Shown: piece by piece, positions 59,126 to 64,000 of the stretch | How the letters are laid out: each line of letters begins with the position of its first letter | Numbering within the stretch: position 1 is the stretch's first letter | NCBI GenBank assembly: GCA_032629725.1 | Contig: JAFEVB010000001.1 | Span: forward strand, 1,302,001 to 1,366,000 | Direction: 5' to 3' | DNA length: 64,000 nt | DNA from: Gremmenia infestans | Lineage: Eukaryota; Ascomycota; Leotiomycetes; Helotiales; Hamatocanthoscyphaceae | The notes under the pieces: model-generated | The model's input: only the letters and a program-made list of their open reading frames with translations | What the model was told of the DNA's origin: nothing | The model's database searches: none | Made by a program: the position numbers and the translations under genes

Positions 59126-60147
59126 ATGACGACGAGGACGATCCCACTGCCATTATGCGACGACGACGAGATGGGTACGACTGAAGGTGCGAAAGGCAAG
59201 ACACCGGTGCTATTGCTGAAGACCAAATCGATACCAAATGATGGGTATAAGGAGCAATTCGACGCCACGAAGGAGGGGACACAATTCGAGCCGGTTTTCG
59301 TCCCCGTGCTGGAGCATCAACTTTTGGAGGAGGGATTGAAGGTTATAAGAGATGCTCTGCGGAATAAGCACATTAGTAGACACGCTGCTGCAAAATATGG
59401 AGGGTTGATATTTACGTCTCAGCGAGCTGTAGAGGCATTTGCGAAGCTGGTTGAAGAGGGGCAGGGTATTCTATCTACTCTTCCAGGCCTAACAAGTCAC
59501 TAATCAAATGTATTTTAGATGTCGATAGCTGGCCGCATTTACAAGATATCCCAATATACACAGTAGGACCCGCAACGTCTCGAGCTTTACGGTCAATTCC
59601 CCAGACCCCTCCCCTCAATATATTCGGTTCCGAGACGGGGAATGGTGAGGCATTGGCACATTATATGATAGATCATTATGGGAAATGGTACCAGGACATG
59701 GAAATTAAGCCTCCGTTATTGTTCCTCGTTGGAGAGCAAAGACGGGACATTATACCGAAGACCCTTATGAACCCCTCCTTACCCCGCAATCAAAGGATAC
59801 AAGTCGATGAGCTGGCAGTCTATGGGACCGGCGTGATGGAGTCGTTCGAGAAAGACTTTAGTAAGCTACTGAAAGAGACAGAGAATAAACCCATGAGATG
59901 GGTTGTTGTCTTTTCGCCCACTGGATGTGAAGCTATGCTGCGAGCTCTGGGTATGCTTGACCCAGAGACCGGTAAGGTCAAGGCCGAGGACCTGCGAGAC
60001 GGAAAGACCCATATTGCAACTATCGGGCCTACGACTAGGAACTTTTTACAGACTATTTTTGACTTCGAGCCAGACGTTTGTGCGGAAAAGCCGAGTCCTG
60101 AAGGGGTGGAAGCGGGCATAGAGTCATTTCTGAAGGAAAGAATTTGA
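59126..60147 (+). CDS. hem4: Uroporphyrinogen-III synthase (Hem4)
   Basis: Enzyme that closes and flips the last pyrrole of hydroxymethylbilane to make uroporphyrinogen III in heme synthesis. Exons 59126-59465 and 59519-60147 give 322 aa, the usual fungal length. Characteristic segments are VLLLKTKSIPNDGYKEQF, GLIFTSQRAVEAFAKL, the interdomain IYTVGPATSRAL, LFLVGEQRRDIIPKTL, and the C-terminal HIATIGPTTRNFLQ. The family is weakly conserved, but the order of the two Rossmann-like halves and these blocks fit well. The ATG chosen is the first in frame after a stop in the leader. Confidence 0.93.
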
Positions 60148-61034
60148 AAAGCTTCAAACTTGCTTTCGTTCCCAATCTCCTTGTGCTTCATACAGAGTGG
60201 ATGTGCAATAGTCACATTCACTGAAAGTTGTAGAAAACACACGACAAAGGTTCAAGAATCACGGGACATTGTTGGACTGACCTCCGGGGAACCGGGTACG
60301 CCAATGACTGTAAACATCAGAAGGCTGGTATTGCAAGCTGCAGTCACCTCTTTTGAACCATCGAGCTGGAGTTTGCATTTTCCGAAAGTCGCCCTCGTGC
60401 TCTTGTCAAGTCCGATCACAAAATCTATTCCTGTTATTCACGATACAGCTGTAAGGAGTCTCCTTAGATATCGATCCTTATGTCACATCTTAAAGAACAC
60501 GAGACGTTTGACATCACTATTGCAATCAAAACATACCTTGGAATATCAAATTAGTCGACGCAACCTCATAAAATGACACTCTATTCCCCTCATTGGGTTG
60601 GGTACCGCCATAGCAGCAGCATCCAGCACTGATAATTCTCTTCATCACTGTTTCCATGGATGTCATGAGTTTCCTGGTAGCGTGTGTGGTGTCAAGGCCT
60701 CGTCAGAAAAGCGTCGCCAAGATCGAGGGTGTTTAGGACGTTGACGTTGGGAAGAAGTCAATCACAGGGGTCCATAAATCATGGAGATATTACCTCTTTT
60801 CAATCACATGTATCCCCATGATTGTGCTTTACCCAGAAGCATGATTCCCGTTACGAGGATCCGCCTTCGCCCTACTGTATAAGTAGACTTGTATTCCCCG
60901 AACAATACTTTCAAGCAACAAGCTTATCCTACCTACTAGGCGTTACCGAAAGACTCCCTCCCAGCAAGCTCTAGCATTCAGCAGCATCCAACTCACATCA
61001 TACACACACCTTTCATTCAGCGAACAAACACACA
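60148..61034. other. Intergenic, Hem4 / small membrane protein
   Basis: About 890 bp with no supported gene; a 138-codon frame at 60160-60576 (+) follows Hem4 but lacks family features. The last 150 bp look like a strong promoter and leader, with TATAAG at 60878-60883. Confidence 0.5.
60878..60883 (+). promoter_or_regulatory. TATA box of the 76-aa protein gene
   Basis: TATAAG followed by a CT- and CAA-rich leader ending in ACACACAATG about 150 bp later. This is the usual layout of well-expressed fungal genes; assignment is by position only. Confidence 0.4.
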
Positions 61035-61265
61035 ATGAATACCATCACCAACATCCTCTTCACCCTCCTCGCCTACCTCTCTCTCATCGCCGCCCACCCA
61101 TTACATGCCCGCCAATACACGTCCTCTGCACACCTCGCTTCGCGCTCGGTCTTGGGACAAGACCCCAAGCATTTCTGGATTGGCTTTGGAGTTGGCTGTA
61201 TCTTTGTGCCGCTCCTTGGACTCATTGGATGGCTTGTGATTGGGAGACTCAAGAAGAAGACATGA
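61035..61265 (+). CDS. Small secretory/membrane protein, 76 aa
   Basis: Not a family I recognise. The single exon encodes a hydrophobic N-terminus (ILFTLLAYLSLIAA) with a likely cleavage after AHPLHA, a short Ser/Arg-rich middle, then one predicted transmembrane helix (IGFGVGCIFVPLLGLIGWLV) and a basic end (GRLKKKT). So it is probably a single-pass membrane protein of the secretory pathway with a lysine-rich cytoplasmic tip. TATA box, CA-rich leader and ATG context support expression. Short length limits confidence; alternative non-coding status cannot be ruled out. Confidence 0.65.
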   Translation: MNTITNILFTLLAYLSLIAAHPLHARQYTSSAHLASRSVLGQDPKHFWIGFGVGCIFVPLLGLIGWLVIGRLKKKT

Positions 61266-61807
61266 ACGAGCGAGGAACATTGGGGTCTGAAGTGCTTGGA
61301 GATTTGGGTTTACGATAGTGGTGGAATAGCTTCGGTATACCTCTTCATATGGCTCTTTTGAAACTTGTGTTCTTGTTCTTGGTGAGGCGTTCTCGTTGGT
61401 GCAAGTGCAGAGTCAAGTGTACGTTTAGTGCAGACTAAGGCTCGTTAGCCCATGGCCTACTAAGGCTATTGTTTCTTGGTGCCTGATATTTGATTGAATT
61501 CAAGTCTGAATCATCAAGCCACAGCAGTGAGCCGATCTCTGTTATTCATTAAGCATCGTTCTCTCATTCTAGCTATTCACCTTTCCTACCCACCCCCCAT
61601 GTCCCCGGAAACAACATACCTGATTGGAATCGAAGTTGGAAACTCATCACCGAGAATGCTTCGTAACAGTCAAAAAAATTACCATCTCTTGCCAAAAGGA
61701 AAACCCCCCCACCGCAATTATTCTCTTGTTAGGGCGTCAAGATGAAGTCCATCAGGACCATCAGGAGGGGATTATGACACGGGCCCCGACCGGACAAAAA
61801 ACAAAAG
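61266..61807. other. Intergenic, small gene to 5S rRNA
   Basis: About 540 bp with 3' UTR of the small gene. A 82-83 codon frame pair overlaps 61494-61872 and is chance. Confidence 0.5.
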
Positions 61808-61813
61808 AAAAAA
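61808..61813 (-). terminator. Pol III T-run terminator of 5S rRNA
   Basis: Six consecutive T on the minus strand directly at the 3' end of the 5S gene, the standard RNA polymerase III stop signal. Confidence 0.85.
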
Positions 61814-61931
61814 CATACAACAGCAGGTATTCGCTGGTGGTCACCCACCCAACTACCAATCTGCCGATCTGAGGCTTGTGTATGGCAGAGCGGACGGGAT
61901 GCCCAATTCTCCTCAGTCTATGGTCGTATGT
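61813..61931 (-). rRNA. 5S ribosomal RNA
   Basis: Minus-strand sequence of 119 nt starting ACATACGACCATAG and ending CTGCTGTTGTATGT, whose ends pair as helix I (ACATACGAC with GTTGTATGT). The conserved core GGTAGTTGGGTGGGTGACCA and GCATCCCGTCCGCTCTGC are typical of ascomycete 5S RNA. It lies alone among protein genes, as in most filamentous ascomycetes where 5S genes are dispersed rather than in the rDNA repeat. The internal promoter blocks are intact, and a T-run follows. Confidence 0.97.
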
Positions 61932-62212
61932 GGTAAGTAAATGCATTATTAAAATACATATATGAAGCACTTATATTCCTCCACTCTGTTATATTATTCG
62001 CGACCTTTTGAGACGTCGAGCTCGGAACAAACTCCTCCAAACTACCAACCCATCAAAATTCAAGAAATGCAAAGCAACTTTACATTCGAAGAGGGAATGT
62101 TCATGTTGGCCCTTTTTCTAGTTGACACCTCTGTTTTTGCTTCTCTAGGGATATTGCCGTGACTGGTTATCTATTCTAAGGCATAGTCTTGTGGTGTTGA
62201 CGATATGTTATA

Positions 62213-63952
62213 CTACCCAGTGGAATGACTACGAGTATGCTTCTTGTCATCTCTGGCACGCAAATGCGGTGTCATCACTGCATTTGTGTGTAGCAGAGCC
62301 CGATTCGTGCCAGAAACTTCCGTTCCAACTTTACGGCGTCTCTGCGGGCTCGACTGAGAACTTCTCGCGGAACCGCTAGCTACTATTTCTTCGGCGGCAA
62401 TCTTTCCCTTCTTCGATATGCCAACTCGGTGGAACAGAAATCGAGGAGGCGTTCTGAATTGTTCATTTCCACTGTCTAATGTCACTTCTTCATCATCTTC
62501 ATCTGCTGAAGTTAGATCACGGTACTGTTGTTATTCCTCGGGTGCTTACCCGCGTCCGTCGAACGATTTTCCTCCTCGTCTTCATCGTCTTCATCGTCTT
62601 CATCCTCGTCAGAATCATCGTCTTCATCGTCTTCATCGTCTTCATCGTCTTCATCGTCTTCATCATCTTCATCGTAATCTTCGTAATCTTCGTTTTCATA
62701 CTCGTCAGAAACATCGTCTTCATCGTCTTCATCGTAATCTTCGATTTCATCCTCGTCAGAATCATCGTCTGTTGACGTGACGCCTTTGCTAGAGCTTTCA
62801 TGCTTTAGACTCTCAAGCGCACCAAACGGATCTTCATTCGTGGGAGCGTTCATCACCCAATTCCATCGATCTAGACAACTCGATACCCATGGCCGAAAGT
62901 GCCTCACGGTCCAATAATGAACGTTTTCGATAATACGGCAAAGTTGCACTGTGTCCCAAACATCGCGTAGATCCCCCATCCAGATACATCTCATGTCCTA
63001 ATTTGGTTAGATAATGTGCTGGAATGCTTGCATGGTTAAAGACTCACGTATTCACATCGCAGCCTGTTATTTTCCCATTTCCTCTTCGATATGAAAGCTA
63101 TCCAGACTCTACTCTTGTAGCCAATAAATGTGAATACTACCACAGGTTGAATCTCTCCAAATGATTGCTCCGGAATGGAAAAATGCGCTAGTCTGCTTAG
63201 CATTGACAAGGCTGTTGACGCTGCATTAGCACCTTGCCAGTAGCATTTCTCCTTCTTTTCCTTTGTGACCTTATGATGCTTTACTTCGATAACAGCTGAC
63301 GGAAAGCAAACAAGGTCTTTATTGTCGATCTGTTTCGAAGTGTCTAACCGTGTTATGGGATTCGAGATCAACTTTCCGTTTTTGTTCTCTTCTAGATGAC
63401 TCAAAACATCTATTGTAAAATTTTGGATATAGTTGTCCCTATGAAAACCCACGGCATTTGAGACTCTCTTTATTATAGGAAGAGCGATATAGAGATCCAC
63501 TTTAGGAGCAGTGAGGGGAGTCGCATTAAGAGGCGTCGTTCGCTCCAATGCTCTACGGCCATTACCCCAAACGTCTTCATCCTCTCTGACAAAAAGGTCA
63601 AATAAATCACTAGCTACTGGGAAAATTCGGGGAAAACGTACACTCTCACTCTTTCCACAAGCTGCTTGGGATCGAAGACCCTTATGCCTTCTGCTCGGCG
63701 TGCGGATCGTATCAAATTTCCGAAAAGCTCATTTTTTATTAGAGCAGTCCAGCGGGTCTCCTTTGCACTCGTGATGCTTTTCGCATTTTTAGAAATGCCT
63801 CTTGCAAGCTCAAATCTTATATTATGATCAGTGACTTGATATCTCTCTTCCCACGTGTCAGGATCCATTGATGGTTTCTTTCCAATAAGAGGAATCTTAG
63901 AAGATTTGAAGTGGGTATCAACAGTTGTCTGGGTTCGCTTGCTGAGCTTTTC
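62213..63952 (-). CDS. Fungal protein with E-V-K nuclease-like core and acidic tail (5' partial)
   Basis: The gene enters from beyond the right edge: its first visible exon begins at 63952 after a TTTATAG acceptor, with an intron filling 63953-64000. Coding segments: 63952-~63048, 62997-62550, 62502-62213. The conserved part runs from MDPDTWEERYQVTDHN through AVIEVKHHKVTKEKKEKCYW (an E-V-K core like PD-(D/E)XK nucleases), ANAASTALSMLSRL, VVVFTFIGYKSRVWIAF and RCIWMGDLRDVW. This arrangement is known to me from large families of fungal hypothetical proteins, function unknown. The frame breaks near 63612-63621, where EFSQ and VASDLFDLF-like coding are one base out of register. Then comes an Asp/Glu run of about 70 residues, and a basic last exon. 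Repetitive DNA and the break suggest a young or decaying copy. Confidence 0.6.
62565..62770. repeat. Imperfect GAAGAT/GAC triplet array coding Asp/Glu run
   Basis: About 200 bp of CTT/CAT/CGT triplets on the plus strand (GAT/GAA/GAC on the coding minus strand). They encode an almost pure Asp-Glu tract with occasional Tyr, Ser and Val. The array is interrupted several times, with longer nested repeats around DEDEDD. Confidence 0.85.
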
Positions 63953-64000
63953 CTATAAAAACACGTTAGTACTGAATCCCGACGTCACACCATTAAGCCT

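Noticed and set aside
60160..60576. 138-codon frame after Hem4
   Set aside because: Starts 12 bp after the Hem4 stop, in its 3' UTR, with no family features.

Overview
The window reads as euchromatic DNA of a filamentous ascomycete. The evidence is compact genes with many short introns (about 45-115 nt, GT-AG with CTAAC/CTGAC-type branch points), a dispersed single 5S rRNA gene, Zn2Cys6 transcription factors, and fungal-specific genes (Skt5/Chs4-type chitin synthase activator, Erg4, GH5_12 sterylglucosidase, Msn5). A leotiomycete-like fungus is plausible, but the genus cannot be read from the sequence alone. No bacterial operons, CRISPR arrays, tRNAs or intact transposons were seen.

Layout. 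0-5.6 kb is gene-poor, with one uncertain two-exon gene (-) and a clearly broken GNAT acetyltransferase gene (-). 5.6-12.4 kb holds condensin subunit 1 (-) and Cdc7 kinase (+) diverging from a 289-bp promoter, then ribosomal protein L28/uL15 (-). 12.4-16.8 kb is a long gene-free stretch ending in a repeat-rich leader. 16.8-21.5 kb has a tandem CCCH zinc-finger protein (+) and a D-amino-acid oxidase (+). 22.1-31.3 kb has Hop2 (-), a CaaX-ended chitin synthase regulator (-) and the Chl1 helicase (+). 31.7-39.6 kb has Erg4 sterol reductase (-), a recently broken Zn2Cys6 regulator (+) and an intact Zn2Cys6 regulator (-). 42-54.5 kb has the exportin Msn5 (-), a GH5_12 glucosidase (-) and Ski3 (+). 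55.6-60.1 kb has an unusual exon-per-module cysteine/histidine protein (+), Erv1 (-) and uroporphyrinogen-III synthase (+). 61-64 kb has a small membrane protein, a 5S rRNA gene (-), and the 3' part of a fungal protein with an E-V-K motif and a very acidic tail (-), which runs off the window.

Functional themes. Several genes act on chromosomes (condensin, Cdc7, Hop2, Chl1). Two act on sterols (Erg4; predicted ergosteryl-glucosidase). Two act in or near mitochondria/heme biology (Erv1, Hem4). These are neighbours rather than a dedicated cluster; no secondary-metabolite cluster is present.

The most noteworthy observations are: (1) a 13-exon gene in which twelve consecutive exons each encode one Cys/His module, typically C-x4-C-xn-C-x2-H, with every intron in phase 1 splitting the final His codon; (2) a 60-nt 5S rRNA-derived fragment inside the last intron of the condensin gene, alongside a full 5S gene 56 kb away; (3) a chitin synthase activator whose CaaX box is created only by splicing a 12-nt last exon; (4) a CaaX-like end on the GH5_12 glucosidase; (5) two pseudogenes with readable lesions. 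All exon structures were worked out by eye from splice signals and reading frame.
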